This document shows positions 21,126-33,578 of a stretch of DNA of 64,000 nucleotides, piece by piece. This stretch comes from Ornithodoros turicata. Its lineage: Eukaryota; Arthropoda; Arachnida; Ixodida; Argasidae. The stretch is taken from contig NC_088204.1 of the NCBI RefSeq assembly GCF_037126465.1, positions 67,021,807 to 67,085,806 on the forward strand, read 5' to 3'. The notes below the pieces were generated by a model that was not told the DNA's origin, searched no databases, and worked only from the letters and a program-made list of their open reading frames with translations. The number at the start of each line of letters is the position of its first letter. Within the stretch, counting starts at the first letter, position 1. The translations under genes and the position numbers were made by a program.

Positions 21126-22194
21126 GCAAACGAAGCACAATAGAAGAGAAAGACTGTTACTACTTCGACGTTAATAAAGGAAGTCGATAACATCCTGCTC
21201 TTGGGCGATTTGCGTTAGCCCTGGGATTCCAACCTTGTTTGGAAAGACACGGATAAATCCCGTACGCTTTTATGGAACCGACACGAAGTCATTTCTCCTA
21301 ATCTAATCCATCATTTCATCGAGGCTCTGATCCTTCCAATCGGAACAAATTGCCACGACAAGCGAGGTCCTTGCGCTTAATCAACAGCCGTTGTGTCTTT
21401 GCCCACATATCTTTATAGTTTTCTTCCTATACGGATCTCACTCAATGTTTCCCAGTCGTATTTGTCAACAGCACATAAAATAGCGGTAGAAGCAAACAAA
21501 GAGAAAAGGACGGCTGAAGCTGACGTCAATTTCCTTTCCACGTCGGAGCAACTATACGTGGTATTAGCGGGGACGCTTGAGTATATATGAATAGGTGTTC
21601 TTTCCCGAAAGCATTAAAAGATGTAGGTCATCATGACAATCCATGTCTAAATGATCAACATCAATTACGTCTCCGGCAAACCCAGTGCCGTGTATTCCGG
21701 GTGTTGGGCCATGACGGTTCTGAAGCAGGCGCTACACAGCACAGCCTGCATTGTAGCAGAAATGTGGAGTAATGCATTACCGGTGAAGAGTAAGGCTAAT
21801 GCATTACATGTTATGGATGAGTCATGAGTAATAGAATGTCATTATATTCTGGCCGGGTAATGTGTAATAAGATTGTTGGGTTGAAAATTCAGGCAATGTA
21901 TATCAAGCCAGCAGTTACAAATTGTGCCTCGTACAGGCAAGGGAAATCCTAAAGCTCGTTTTTCCCTAGCCACCTTTGCCACAAAGTCCAAGTGGAGTCT
22001 TTGGGCACCATATTTTTCGACGCCGCAGTTAATCTTCTCTACTGTTGCTCGTTTTGTTTGTTCTCACCGTTCGACGAAATTATTCCTAGGGAGCTATTTT
22101 GCTGAAAATTATTATCACAGATAGTGTGTAACGAAGTAAGAGAGTTGCCTCTGACTTAGCCTGTTCTACATGAGTAACCTGCACGTCCGAACTT
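21126..22194. other. No gene recognised
   Basis: 21770-21870 contains spaced gtaatgcattac-like palindromes, seen in hAT-type MITEs. Otherwise unassigned. Confidence 0.4.
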
Positions 22195-22250
22195 CGCAAG
22201 CCGACCTTTCCTTTTTATTTAATAAACTTCCATACCCCCCCCCCCCCCAA
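22195..22250 (+). mobile_element. Poly(C)-ended repeat, second copy
   Basis: cgcaagccgacctttccttt, ttatttaataaacttccata and then about 12 C. Same order as the copy at 20695-20790, with a shorter body. Confidence 0.55.
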
Positions 22251-22854
22251 CTTCGTCGGGAGTCACATCTCCAGGCTTTTCTTTTTTCAGTCAAGTGAAC
22301 CACACGAGTGACGAATTAGTTCGAATTAGCGACGAAACCACCAGTGACATTTTTCTTCTTCTTTCCTTTCTTCCCTTGTTGTTTTCTCGCTCTTTTTTAA
22401 ATTGAACAGCAAGTCGAGCTTCCGTTTGACTGGCAGACGGCCCTGTAGATGATAACAGTTTACCGGACAGTCCAACTAGGTAGATTCTAAAAAAAAAAAA
22501 AAAGAACAGCTAGAATGTAGATTTCAAATTTTTTTTTCAAAATTTTTTTAAGTTTTTTTTTTCTAATTCAAGTAATGGAATAGCTGGAGGCAGACAATCG
22601 GTCAAGAGAAAAGAGTTGCGGCAACGTGAACGTACACACGATCTTATCAGGGCGTTTTAGAAGCGCTTCCGGTGTCCCAAAGAAATAATAGGCCATCACT
22701 ACGCATGTCTGGAACACTAGTGTATTCTGCAATACACGGCTTATTTTCTTTCGGGCCCCAAAGCACTCGTGTGTCCTATCCAAAAACTACCCATTTTTAT
22801 CTGCTTCAACTCACTAGGCATCGGAAGCTATAGACAAGCCATAGTAAACTAGTA

Positions 22855-23053
22855 CAGTGCTGGACAAAAAAGCTTACGGAACACACTCCAGCGAATTCCT
22901 TCCTCAGAGTACGAATGGGGCCGCACGGACTTACAAACATGTGCCTAGGTAACCCAGTCACCGTCAAGTCCGTACGGTAGAGTTCGCTGCCAGCGTGTCA
23001 CTCTGAGGAAGGAATGCGCCGGAGCGTGTCCTGTAAGCTTTTGTCCAGCACTG
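22855..23053. mobile_element. Palindromic Tc1-like MITE
   Basis: Starts CAGTGCTGGACAAAAAAGCT and ends AGCTTTTGTCCAGCACTG, flanked by TA at 22853-22854 and 23054-23055. Inner arms (attccttcctcagag / ctctgaggaaggaat) also pair. 199 bp, non-coding. CAGTGCTGGACAAA-type ends are typical of Tc1/mariner elements. Confidence 0.85.
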
Positions 23054-23062
23054 TACAAGTAA

Positions 23063-23122
23063 TACGGTAGAACCTCGATAATTCGAACTCGCTTAATTCG
23101 AAACCCCGCTTAATTCGAAGGT
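23063..23122 (+). mobile_element. Terminal fragment of a pogo/Tigger-like element
   Basis: ggtagaacctcgataattcg followed by three direct repeats of gcttaattcgaa-type units. This end sequence is typical of pogo-type terminal repeats. No transposase or partner end is seen. Confidence 0.55.
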
Positions 23123-23248
23123 TTTCTGCGTAAATATCCACCATTCATGAGCTTCGGGTGACACGTGTCAGCCCCCTTATTCCGTTCTGCCTGTAAACGG
23201 CTTTTCACATTATGGTAGACGGCTTTTCTTTCTTCTGTCTATTGTAAG

Positions 23249-23255
23249 ACACACA

Positions 23256-23294
<39 letters not shown>
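23249..23294. repeat. (CA)n microsatellite
   Basis: About 45 bases of almost pure CA with one T interruption near 23263. Confidence 0.9.
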
Positions 23295-23295
<1 letters not shown>

Positions 23296-23331
23296 GGCAC
23301 TGAAGACGGTCTTATTATGGTACACACTTAA

Positions 23332-24206
23332 AGTGCAGCTCCGCTGCTGTTACGAAAGTATGAAGACGTTGTGATATTCAGAACCGTGGTCCCAACTTCA
23401 TTCATAAACGCACATTGCTTTCCAAATTTCCATACTCCTTCGTGAGAAATTTGAGAAAAACTACCGGGCGGCGGTTCCACTTGTGACGTCATACTTGGAA
23501 CTGCGCGGATTGGATAGCCACACCTAGCCAGCTCTGCCTGGCAACCAGTTTGTGTTTACACTCCGTCATGGCCGCTGTATCGTGCTGAAATAGCTGTCAC
23601 GAGCTATCGGGGACCACCGCACCGTTTTATCATGTTTCTTATAAGAAATACTTCGTCTTCGAGCACGTACTCGTTCTCGTTCTCAATAGCTTTGGTGGTG
23701 CTTTCTGCACGCGCAGCAAGTTCGCGCATAGTGCGCTGCCAAAGCTATTGAGAATGCGTACGAGTACGTCACACGTTAGGTGTTAGGTCTTGTTGGTAGC
23801 ATGAAGCACAGTGCGGGCACAGAATGTCCGCTCACGACGGCCGTCGTTGCACAACGAGGCCATCCTGTAAGGCTTGTTAAAGAAGACTATCTTTGAGGCT
23901 ATTAACGACAGCAATTATCACGGAACACACCCAAAACATTCACCTTCGCCCATAGATCTCCGCCATCGCATCGACGATTTGGCGTTAGCCAAGCCACGAG
24001 CGCGGCTAAGCCAGGACGAAGCCGGGATTGGTCAGGGTTTGCCGACCACAGGACCGCCGTGCCAGGGAAATTTAAAAACATGTTTTCTTAAAAACTACAA
24101 ACAAATGGGTGAAAATTTTTCGCATGTATGCTCCCTGTGCGGAAACGAACGGACAGCCCAAGCATGGCTCCATTCTGTCGCAGTCGAAAATCGGCGGAGC
24201 TGAGCT
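23332..24206. mobile_element. 875-bp TTAA-flanked non-autonomous element
   Basis: Flanked by TTAA at 23328-23331 and 24207-24210. The ends are inverted repeats (AGTGCAGCTCCGCTG against the reverse of CGGCGGAGCTGAGCT). An internal inverted pair (23668-23696 and 23737-23765, caatagctttgg / ccaaagctattg) lies in the middle. No transposase frame. TTAA plus terminal inverted repeats points to a piggyBac-like mover. Confidence 0.65.
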
Positions 24207-24210
24207 TTAA

Positions 24211-25314
24211 GGAAAATGAAATCTAGACCGTCAACTACATACGCCTTTGGAAATAAGGTAAGACTGGAGATAAGATAAAATACTTTAGCGCCACCACGCA
24301 GCGTAGTTTCATGTGGCAAGTCTTAAGAGCCAGTGCGGAAGCAGAGTGAGTATGACGTGTCTTGTTTTCGGATTACCTGGCGGAGGAGCGAGCGTGACCT
24401 CTCAGTGTCCAGTAATCCTATCTGCGGCGCAGTAATATTTTGAGAGCTGTCGGACTAGATTTCTTTTTCTTCTTAAGCTGAACACGACTACAGTAGTACG
24501 CTCTTTCGGATTCCGCTATTTTCACTTTTCACACATTGGTCGACGTTCTGGTGTTCCCAGAAGACACGTGTTTTTAGTTTTATTTCTTATTTTTGTTGTT
24601 TAGTGCTCCTTTTCTCTGTTTGGAAACCTATATATGTTGTATAACGACTACACGAACTATTCGTACCTGAGGAAGTGCAGCTTTGTGCGCGAAAGCTCGT
24701 ACCATAATATATCTACGATCGTCTTCAGTGCTTTTCATGTTGGGTTCCTCCACTACGGTCTTGACTGCCCTTCTACGTCTTTCTGCTTCTCTCTATTGTG
24801 TTTGCTGATGCTTTGCTTCTTTCTTATTTTAGTTTTGCTTCTGTATACGTTCAGTTCCTTCCTATTCATTTATTTCTGTTCCGTTTAACGTTAATCAGTT
24901 CGCGGAACCAGCCTTTGCATATCTAATCACTCCATTTCTACTCGGGCTCTCAATCCAATCTATCACATGTGCTACTACGCTTTCTGATTCTTCTTTCTCG
25001 TTGACACAAAGAGTACAATGGAACAAAAATAGTCAATACAAGCGAAAAGAAAAGGGCACGGGGGAATACCACCGGAGGAATTGGCGTCATCTAGCTGATT
25101 CCACTTATAACGATTGAGTGGTAGCAACCGCAACAGTTTCGTACGCTCCTCCGGCTTAGAGACGTCTCCCGGGAATATGCATTAACCGTAATTGGTTGCA
25201 GTGGGCGTTTTTCCTTTCTTTTTTTTTTTTTCCTGATTCCGCATGGCTTCTATGTAATGTATTCCAAAAACGTGAACGCCAATATTTTCGAAACGCGTAC
25301 TGATATGGAGCTAT
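24211..25314. other. No gene recognised
   Basis: 24660-24700 carries a cctgaggaagtgcagctttg motif seen near 3' ends of some retroelements. The T-rich short frame at 24634-24888 is hydrophobic only because of its base composition. Confidence 0.35.
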
Positions 25315-25320
25315 ATTAGT

Positions 25321-25763
25321 GGCGAATTCGGGTGGTCATTATACGTAGGCACTTTTTTTGCCAGATCCCGAGCAGTCATGTTCGCTTGGTCAAAATGAAG
25401 CAATCTCGAATGTTCGCGTGGCGCTTTTCGAGCGCTCTGAATTTGCCAGCTAGCACTTTTTTCGCCCGGTCTCAAAACGATCGAACAGCGGATTGCTCAA
25501 CTATATCCGGTGTCGTCACATCCGCACTGCAACAGTGGCGATTGCTCTCACTGGCCCGCAGGTTGAAATCACGTCGTTTAGTAGACGACAGAACTCGAAG
25601 ACGGGCGACCGCGATGCCCCTAGCGCGATCCAAGTAACTAAAACCGCTAGATTCCTAGCACTCAAATTCGGGTGGCACCGGTCACGTGATCCAGCTCGGC
25701 CTCCGACCTAGCAATTTCCGATCGCTAGGCCGTGCTGCCACGAAATGACTACCCGAATCCGCC
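25321..25763. mobile_element. About 440-bp element with terminal inverted repeats
   Basis: ggcgaattcgggtggtcatt at the left and the inverted aatgactacccgaatccgcc at the right, with only three mismatches. Internal sub-repeats (attcgggtggcaccgg near 25668) echo the end. Non-coding. Superfamily not determined. Confidence 0.65.
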
Positions 25764-25814
25764 ATAAATCGCAGTGCAGGATGCTTTGGTCTTCCAGCAA
25801 CGGATACTTGTTTA

Positions 25815-27185
25815 GTCATGGCAGAAGCGAGAGAGACTCCGCTTGCTATCCAGCGCTTTAATGAGACGAGCCGTCACTATCCGTTTGTTGGCTCATCACC
25901 GGCACCACCCTTTACTGCTGAAGCTTTCCCGTCGCAGGAATAACAAGTTCAGGTCCTGCATTCAACAGCTAAAGCCTCACCTGCCACGTTTTCAAGTTGA
26001 ACCCAGGCGCGTTCAACTCCACCTTGGACCCTCCCTCTGCCATCTGCTTCACTATCCGTTCCCGGGCTGCAGAGAAAGGATGATGTCGCTGCAGGTGTGT
26101 CCAAGGCGCTCACACTGGATATGATGAGCGAGCTGTATGCAGGCTTTACTCCGGTTTTTACGGATGGCTCGTCCACAAAATCCAGCTCTACATGCGCCTA
26201 TATTATTCCGTCCGAAGACATAACTGGTATCTTCCGTCTCTCGCATCTGACGTCGTCAACATGTGCTGAGCTATATGCTTTGCTCTTTGCCATGCGCAAG
26301 ATCCTGCAGTGTTCAGCTCGGCCATGGGTCTTCTACACAGACTCGAAAGCTGCTATCCAATGCCTCGCAACAATGGGCATTCGAGGTCCTCTCGTGTCCA
26401 TTGTTGCTGACGTGCGTGAAACTTACAAGGAGCTGCTAGACCTAGGCCACTGCGTAGTATTACAGTGGGTACCTGGTCATGTCGGCGTACCCGGCAATGA
26501 AGAGGCCGACCGGGCGGCCCTGCGTGGTCATCATATAGCTTCAGCCCACTCTATCATCTTGCCCAAAGGTGATCGTCAGGCCCTCGTCCGTGCTCTCTCT
26601 GCAGACAATACAAGATCACAGTGGCTGCATGACATTACACCCTACTCTCTGCTCCACGCAGTGGATCCTTCTCTTTCACTGTCGCTTCCTCATCGCCTTC
26701 CGCGACACTACGCATCCCTGCTTCACCGCATGCGCCTGAATGTTGCATTTACACCAGTTATGAGGCAGCGTCTTGGCCGTGCGCCCTCGGACCTTTGTGC
26801 AGCATGCAGTGTGAGTGCAAACCTGCACCACCTACTTATGGACTGCCCGGACTACCAGCGGGAGCGTGCGATATTGCAGCACGAACTGCATGCGATCGAT
26901 CATCGCCCCTTTACCATAGGCAAGGTGCTGGGCCCATGGTCCAGTCCAGCTCATACACGCCAAGGTCTGCGTCACCTCTGGGACTTCTTGTCATCAACAG
27001 GCCTCTCCACCCTGCTTTGATTACCGGACCCCTTATCATATCCATCATCATCTCTCATCACGTACAAGTGGCACTGGGGCAGCGCCCAGCCTGCTGGCCG
27101 GCATCAGCCCCATCTCATCATCGTATCTCTATTTGTGTGTGTGTGTGTGTCTTCCAGCATCTTTGTCTTCCTCGTACAATGTAGC
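25815..27185 (+). pseudogene. 5'-truncated I-type LINE: RNase H to 3' UTR (best-preserved fragment)
   Basis: A 307-residue open frame at 26097-27020 covers a whole RNase H domain ([50 protein letters not shown], so D-E-D-D are all present), the following RLNVAFTP block, a zinc region CAACSVSANLHHLLMDC and the terminal WDFLSSTGLSTLL. Upstream, 25815-26096 continues the same element in another frame. RNase H in these LINEs removes the RNA strand during cDNA synthesis. EN and RT are missing, so this is dead as an element. The 3' UTR has a (TG)n run at 27136-27151. Confidence 0.85.
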
Positions 27186-27484
27186 GATGCTGAAGACAAG
27201 TTGACAGATTAACAATCAAAACAAATAATGTTTCTCTCCCAGCGCTCTACGCAGTTTAGGCTTATCGTAGCTGTTGGTTCTGCAAAGAGACGGGACGTCA
27301 TAATTCACGGAGCGGTCAGGACTAGACTGGGCTGCCTGCATATTATGCATGAACGGACTCCGGTTCAAATATGGGAAAGATGCCCATTCCTTGATAAAAC
27401 GTATATAATCAGCAAATTTTGTCTCAAGACTCCTATTTTGTCTCGTCAGCATTGGGAGGCCACAACTCTAGTGGCGAATTTCCC

Positions 27485-27873
27485 CATTGATTGATTGATT
27501 GGTAAAGATAGATATATTAGCCCCAACCTACCCGGGACTGGCTACTCCATTGCACAAGGGCGCGCATGGAAGGTATCAGCTGATTTCTAGGCCAGCACAT
27601 CAGAACCTTTACGGTGGAGTATGGGCGACCATCCATGCGGCCCAGCCATGGCACAAGGGTAAGATGGTGTGCACTGTGCCTCGGGCAGTCTTGGAGTAAG
27701 TGATCCACGTCTTCAACTACACCACACAGAACGCAGTTGGGGAAGAAACCCTGCCGAACTTGAACAATAGTCGGCCGCTGTACAGAACGCTGAGGCGTTG
27801 TATTTGTTGTTGTTGCCGTCGAAGTCTCAAATCTGTGGTTTTGATGCTTCAAATAACAAAAAAGTAGAAGCAA
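27485..27873 (-). pseudogene. LINE C-terminal fragment with (CAAT)n tail
   Basis: Minus-strand frame with GFFPNCVLCGVVEDVDHLLQDC (zinc region) and RPYSTVKVLM. The 3' end near 27485 is an aatcaatcaatcaatg run. A different LINE lineage from the (TG)n family; a similar tail is at 50366-50385 on the plus strand. Confidence 0.65.
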
Positions 27874-28247
27874 AAAAGAAGAAGAAAAAGTAGAAGCACT
27901 GACGCCGCGGTATAGCGAAAGCGCTGGGCTATACTAGAGTTCAGGTATAAACAATTCAGCGTGAATTTAATTGAAATATTTTGCAGAGTGACTGAGCCTC
28001 ACAAGAAAGCATATGACGGCAATCTTTTAGAATTGTGGTCGTTGTTTGTCGAATGTTTGAACTTTTGATATAAATGTGGTCTCGAGAGCATCAAAACCCT
28101 AATCCAAGACTGAAAAGTAAACTTGAGGAAAATAGACCTGTATGCGTACGTATGTTCAGTGTGTACTCGAGATACTGTTGCGAGTATTTCAGTATGTTAC
28201 TCCGCAGGTTTTCTGTTAACCGGTGTCTTAGAGGTATCTGGTGCATT

Positions 28248-28572
28248 TCACTCTAACTGATCTAGCGATGCTGCTCGACAATCACTGATTTTTGTGTAAT
28301 AAAAAAGCAGGGTGCTTCGTGATGACATGGGGATATCGAATACGAAATAGTAGTCCCAGAAGGTTCCGCCGCTAGAGTGACCCAGAGTTAGAGCACTAAA
28401 GTCGCTGGATGTGCTGGCTATGCAGTGACCATATATATGGCCATGTCCAATGACTCTATCGCCCAGAGAGAGAACCATGTTCACTTTGGTAGCATACGGT
28501 GACCGCGTCATAGTGCAGCGATATAGTTCAAAATTGGCAGACACATCGTAAAAGCTCTCTATACTTACGTGT
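28248..28572 (-). CDS. Possible exon(s) of an unrecognised gene
   Basis: A 98-residue minus-strand frame (28248-28544) with ordinary amino-acid composition, reading RSPYATKVNMVLSLGDRV, HGHIYGHCIAS and FWDYYFVFDIP. Just upstream at about 28561-28572 the minus strand reads cacac-GTAAGTATAGAG, a strong donor site, so a previous exon could end there. No family is recognised, no acceptor is clear, and no matching neighbour exon was found. It could equally be a chance frame. Confidence 0.22.
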
Positions 28573-28957
28573 GCTTGAGTGTCATTGATCTGTCTCGAAA
28601 AAGAGCAGCGTGTCTTGTATGTCGGAAAACAGCGCTAACAGTACCAAAGTTTGGAGCATGGAGGAGGCAGAAATGCCGGCGACGGCTAGCACAAGCACAG
28701 AGGATGTACATAGCTAAGTGTTGAATCTATTTGCCTTCTGTTAGATACTGTGCCGTCGAGTTGCATGCAACTAGCGTAATATGGCTTAATATGGCTTAAT
28801 AGCTTAAATATGGTAAAATACGTCTGCAGATATATTTTGCCATATTTAAGCCAGCACATTTTCGCCCTTCCTACCAAGTTGTCCCCTTATTCCCCAAGTT
28901 GTCCCCAACGCTATCCCTTACGTACGCAAAGGCGATAGCGCCGCTAAATTTTTTTAG

Positions 28958-29089
28958 CGGTTTCGGTTTACATATTTTTGTCGCGGCGAAGTGCAAAAGG
29001 ACGTAATTCATTGGTGGACATGGGAGTGAAAGAGCGTCCTTTTGCGCTTCACCGCGACCAGCCGCGACAAAAATATGTAAACCGAAACC
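28958..29089. mobile_element. Foldback MITE
   Basis: ggtttcggtttacatatttt at the left pairs with aaaatatgtaaaccgaaacc at the right. The arms continue through tgtcgcgg and gtgcaaaaggacg / cgtccttttgcgc. About 130 bp with a 30-base loop. Confidence 0.75.
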
Positions 29090-31055
29090 AATTAATTACT
29101 GCAACAAATGACCCGCTTCGGTTGCAGATTTTTCTCTAAAAGTTATCTACTGAAGGTCCCAGAAGGGGTAGTACCCATTTTAATGCCGACGGCGCCCTGC
29201 TTTAGAAGTTAGCTTTTTCACGAAACTCATTTGAATTTTTATTTAAATAATGAGCGCCTCCCGCTCATTCACGCGGTGCGCATCTTGTAGGCCGTAATGG
29301 ACAGATACTTGTAAAAAAGAAAGTTACTCGATTGGTGCACAGGTTCGCGAATTATTTAGCCCGGGGATTTAACTGAGACACCCGGTATATGGTAGTAGCA
29401 CGGTCTCTCAATACTTTCTCTGGTCAGGAAACTCCAGCGAAAAAACTATTTAGGGCGCGTCGCGACCGCGCGATGGCGCTCTTGTAGATTGGGGGCACTC
29501 CTCGGCAGTGTTCACATTGCCGCTCCCTTGGCGCGCCCGCTTTTGTGAGCGTGTGTTTGGCCATGTATACGGTGTATCAAGGTGCATTACAACCCGCCTC
29601 ACGTCTGTTGAATAAAGGACTTTGTGCAACCGCGGATACTGTCTTTTTTTAAATCTATTTAACCGTGCCCGCCAGCAGCCATGGCCTACGTAGCGGTACA
29701 CAATATCTGCATGCAAACACAATAAAATCTTTAAGGTTTCTTCTTTTTTACATAACATATATGTCAGACACAACGTCACAGTCTCCACAAAAAAAAAAAA
29801 AGTCACGTTGTTTGGCATGCACGTTATGCTGACGTTGTAAACGAGAGGTATATGGGAGAACTACCATTGTACAAGTGAACATAAAAACAGTAAGATCCCA
29901 AGCATAAGCAGACAACCGATAAAGGTGTGTGACGTAAAATATGATGAGCAGCCGCGTAACAGTTGCTGTACACGATATAAATGCTAAGTTTCAATTTATA
30001 TTTATTTTCATTAATTTTGCCTTATTTTTTAAATTTATTTTATTTCGGCGCGTTTATACTCTGGAAAGAAAGACCCTGGGGCTTAATCTGCAGCAACCCG
30101 AGATCAAACGTGCGATACACGTTTCTCCTACGCAGTGATGGAGAAGTATCAAGCACTCAAGTAGTACTTCAGGTACATTTCTCATTATTTTTACTTTACT
30201 TTAGGTACACTTCAAATAGTGTACTTTTCAACTGTGCTTAATGTGCTTTTTTCCAGTACTTTCCCATCAAGTACTCAAGTACCGAAACTAGGACTCCACA
30301 CAAAAAATCCCAAACAGATAAAAAATGCACCATACTATGACAGTAAGAAATCGAAAACTGATAGCGCTATATGTGTGTCTTCCTCTGTTTACCATCGTTT
30401 TAGCGCTTTTAGCGGGATGCAGCACCGACAGTCCCAGTAGTTTCAGTCTGACATTTTACAAAAAAAAAAAAAAAAAAGGAGAACGAAGGTTATTTGATGA
30501 AGAAAATTAACTGTTGAGAGACATGAAATGTAGAAAAAGTACTATTGCTTCTATGAAAAGACACGCACACATTATGACATTGCGACAGGCAGCACGATAA
30601 CTTGGTCAATTGTCACTTCAGTTCTCCCAATGCATGGCTATATTGCCTTTTTTTTATATTGTTTCCTTCATTGACAATTAATAATAATTCTATATCACAA
30701 TGTTGTGATTCGATTACATGGTGAAATCAAGTAACAGTCTGAAAGATACATACGTTTCATTTTTACATCTTGCGTTTGCTTAATCTGTCACATATGGGTT
30801 ACGTTGCTTCAGATTACAGTCGTGTCAAAATGAAGGATTACATTGGGCTTCACCCTTTTCGATTTTCTTTTTTATGTTGTACCTCAAAATGCAGCAAGGA
30901 ATGCCCAGAACTGTATAGTCTCTGTTGGCTTGTGCTCTTCCCCCGTTGAAATTTCCTAGCGTGCTATATCCGAAGATTTGTATCGGAACACCACACTGGG
31001 CGGGTGATCTTGGATCAATCAGGGTATTTTGGATAATCACAGCACAGCTGATTGA
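29090..31055. other. No gene recognised
   Basis: 30150-30290 contains aagtactcaagtag/tacttcaggtac units, like hAT MITE ends. 30461-30478 is an A run. Otherwise nothing supportable. Confidence 0.4.
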
Positions 31056-31059
31056 TTGC

Positions 31060-31258
31060 CTTTGTACATGTAACAGCAGATATGTATATGGCGTCGAAAT
31101 GTAGAACGCGCACCCTCGTGTTCGGGGAGTCGAACTTGAGCTTTCAGTCTCCACAAGTGGGATTGCCCGTTTCCACCTTCTCTTTCAACGGGGTCCGAAG
31201 GAAAACGAAAAATCCGTACCCCTGCGTCGCAAACAGGTACACAGCATGTCTTAGGCAT
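31060..31258 (-). pseudogene. Decayed THAP zinc-finger domain
   Basis: Minus strand starts MPKTCCVPVC, then IFRFPSDP, then in a second frame RRWKRAIPLVE, then in a third frame RVRVLHFDAIYI. These are the successive conserved blocks of a THAP (C2CH) DNA-binding domain: C-x2-4-C, FPxDP, the W-xx-AIP block and the C-xx-HF block. In the last block the zinc-binding Cys is Arg. Two frameshifts and the lost ligand mean it is not functional. THAP domains occur in host transcription regulators and in P-element-type transposases; no transposase follows here, so the source is open. Confidence 0.65.
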
Positions 31259-31262
31259 GCTG

Positions 31263-32880
31263 TTATGCAATTACGAATGAACGAAGCAGTAAAGGAACAG
31301 TCGATGCTGTCGGATTCACATTCCAGTTGCCTACTCAACATGTAGCCCTATAGCGCCTGCTAGCTGAGGACGGCGCCCCCCGATCAACACTAGCGCCCCC
31401 ATGCGACCCATCCGAACCCTAAACAAGCCGCTCCATTGTATTCCGCCGGAGTTCGTTGACCAGAGACACAGAGAGAGTATTGAGAGACCGTGGCTGACTC
31501 AACTTACGTGTAAATCTACACTCAATTATTACAGGGATTCAGAATCAAAATTTAAACTGTTAGGAGTAGATATAACAAGTTTGCGTGTAGGTTAGAGAGC
31601 AAGTGATAATAAATAGAGGAATAGAAACATAAGTGTGGTATTGGTTCTCATAAAGAACAAGCGACGACTTTATTTTAATGATTTCACACATACAGTACTT
31701 CGTACCAAATATATCTGTGTTTTCAAAAAGGGAATACAAGTTTTAATAGCAACTTCGGATGGAACAACAACTGCAATGATACTCTACGAAATGAGTTGGA
31801 GAGACCGCATCAGAAGGTTCCATTACACAGACTTACACACATGACGATGGACTTAAGAGGTTAATATTTGGCCAACAGAGTATCAGTATAAAGTGTTGTG
31901 GGTGGGGCCATGCCGAAGTACCTGCCTGCCACCGCAAACGTTACTAAAAATCCCACCAGCGCCTTCCACCCCCTCACACACACACACGACACATTATGGC
32001 ACAAAAATTCCCTATGCGAACAGGGAAAACAAGTTACACATGGCAAACCACAGGCTCGCAGAAGAAAAAAATATCAAATATCTATTGAAAATATATTCGA
32101 CATCACACAGCCATGACCAATTCACATTTATTTCTTTATTGACACCTCCATTTCACGCCACGCCTTCGCGGATGATGATAATGATGATTTGAATGACGCA
32201 TCAGCTACTCAGGCCATAATGCGCCGGAACAGGCCTTTACGGAACCCAGGCAAAACCACAAGACGTCTCTGTTCTCGTTCGCCACATCCATCTCACCAAC
32301 CCGCCTTCCGTCCTCTCTCTCCACCCCCCCCCCCCCCCCCCCCCCGCGCCCACCATCTAGTCTAAAAAATGGCAGACGTGCAGGATTTTGATTAGGCCTA
32401 CGTCTTATCTGCGGCCGTACCCCGTCGCTCCCAAGCGACACCCACCGCTACGATCAGCACCGATCCTAGCCGATACGCAGAAAATCCGACCTGTCATGTT
32501 CGCTTTCGAGACGCGTCGAGAAAAGATAAATCATTCCTGCATCCATACACGACGCAATCCCCGCGAGAGGTCGCCGTGCGGTGCAATCAGTGCCGTCGAT
32601 TGGTCGAACGCGCACAGTACGCAGTGACTGCAGCGCCCCCTCTGTCGCATACTGCTACTTCGGGAAATTGCCACGGGATTTAGCCGGTGTTGCGATTACT
32701 TCGTTGTGATCTAACCGGAACGGCGTGTTGTCTAGGACCCGAATGAGGAGAGAGAGAGAGAGAAAGAACAAGAAGAAGAAGCGAAGTTTCAATCTTAATA
32801 GTTCTGACAAATCAGACCTGTTTACTTGTTGACCAAACGGAACATGCGGGTTCCTAGTTAAACATGCCTGGTAACAAAGC
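31263..32880. other. No gene recognised; several low-complexity tracts
   Basis: Short (CA)n at 31977-31990, ATGATG stretch at 32172-32190, a run of about 22 C at 32324-32345, and (GA)n at 32745-32765. No coding signal. Confidence 0.4.
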
Positions 32881-32910
32881 GTAGAGAGTGTTTTTTTTGT
32901 AGATTTTTTT

Positions 32911-33083
32911 ATAAGTGATAAAAAGATAAATCATTGAAACTGCTGTGTTTATTATGATACCATACAGTGGACTGCATTTCATCAGGTACTACCACCTACC
33001 TGATGAAATGCAGTCTCACTGCATGAAACCTTGTATAGCAATGAACACATTAGTTTCAATGTTTCATCTTTTTATCACTTGTG
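32911..33083. repeat. Nested hairpin
   Basis: ataagtgataaaaagata pairs with tctttttatcacttgtg, and inside ggactgcatttcatcagg pairs with cctgatgaaatgcagtc around a small ctaccacc loop. Probably a separate MITE inserted in, or forming part of, the left arm. Confidence 0.7.
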
Positions 33084-33578
33084 TTGACCGTATTTGATTC
33101 ACATTCAACATTCCCCGATACATTTTTATAACAAAGCTATCAGCGCAGACACCGCTTTTGCAGCATGGCGGACATCCTCTTGAAGAAAGTATGTAACTGA
33201 CAGTACGGCATAGATGCAGGCCAGCAGGTGGACAACCTCCATAGTGCAAAAGCCTGAGCGCGGGCACAAACAGAAGCAGTGTTGGTGTCCTCCTTCTGAT
33301 TGTGCCCAGTGCCCGGCCTCAGGCTTTTTGCACATGGAGAGTACCTAACTACTAAATGTCTAATTACCTAAAATTCGCTAATTAACTATTTAGTCTTTCT
33401 GGAAAACGTGAGATGGCAGAATGGGAGACAACTCTCGTTGGAAGCATTTCTATCTTTAAAAAAATATCCTGAAACCAGCACTGCGTTGAAATATCGAGCG
33501 ACGAAATTTGCTACGCAAATGAGCCGAAACCGAAACCGTCGACTCGAGAAGCGCGGGAAGCACTGCGCTCGTTCGACG

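Noticed and set aside
24634..24888. 84-residue hydrophobic frame, possible membrane protein
   Set aside because: Hydrophobicity comes from a T-rich tract; no start context or conservation clue.
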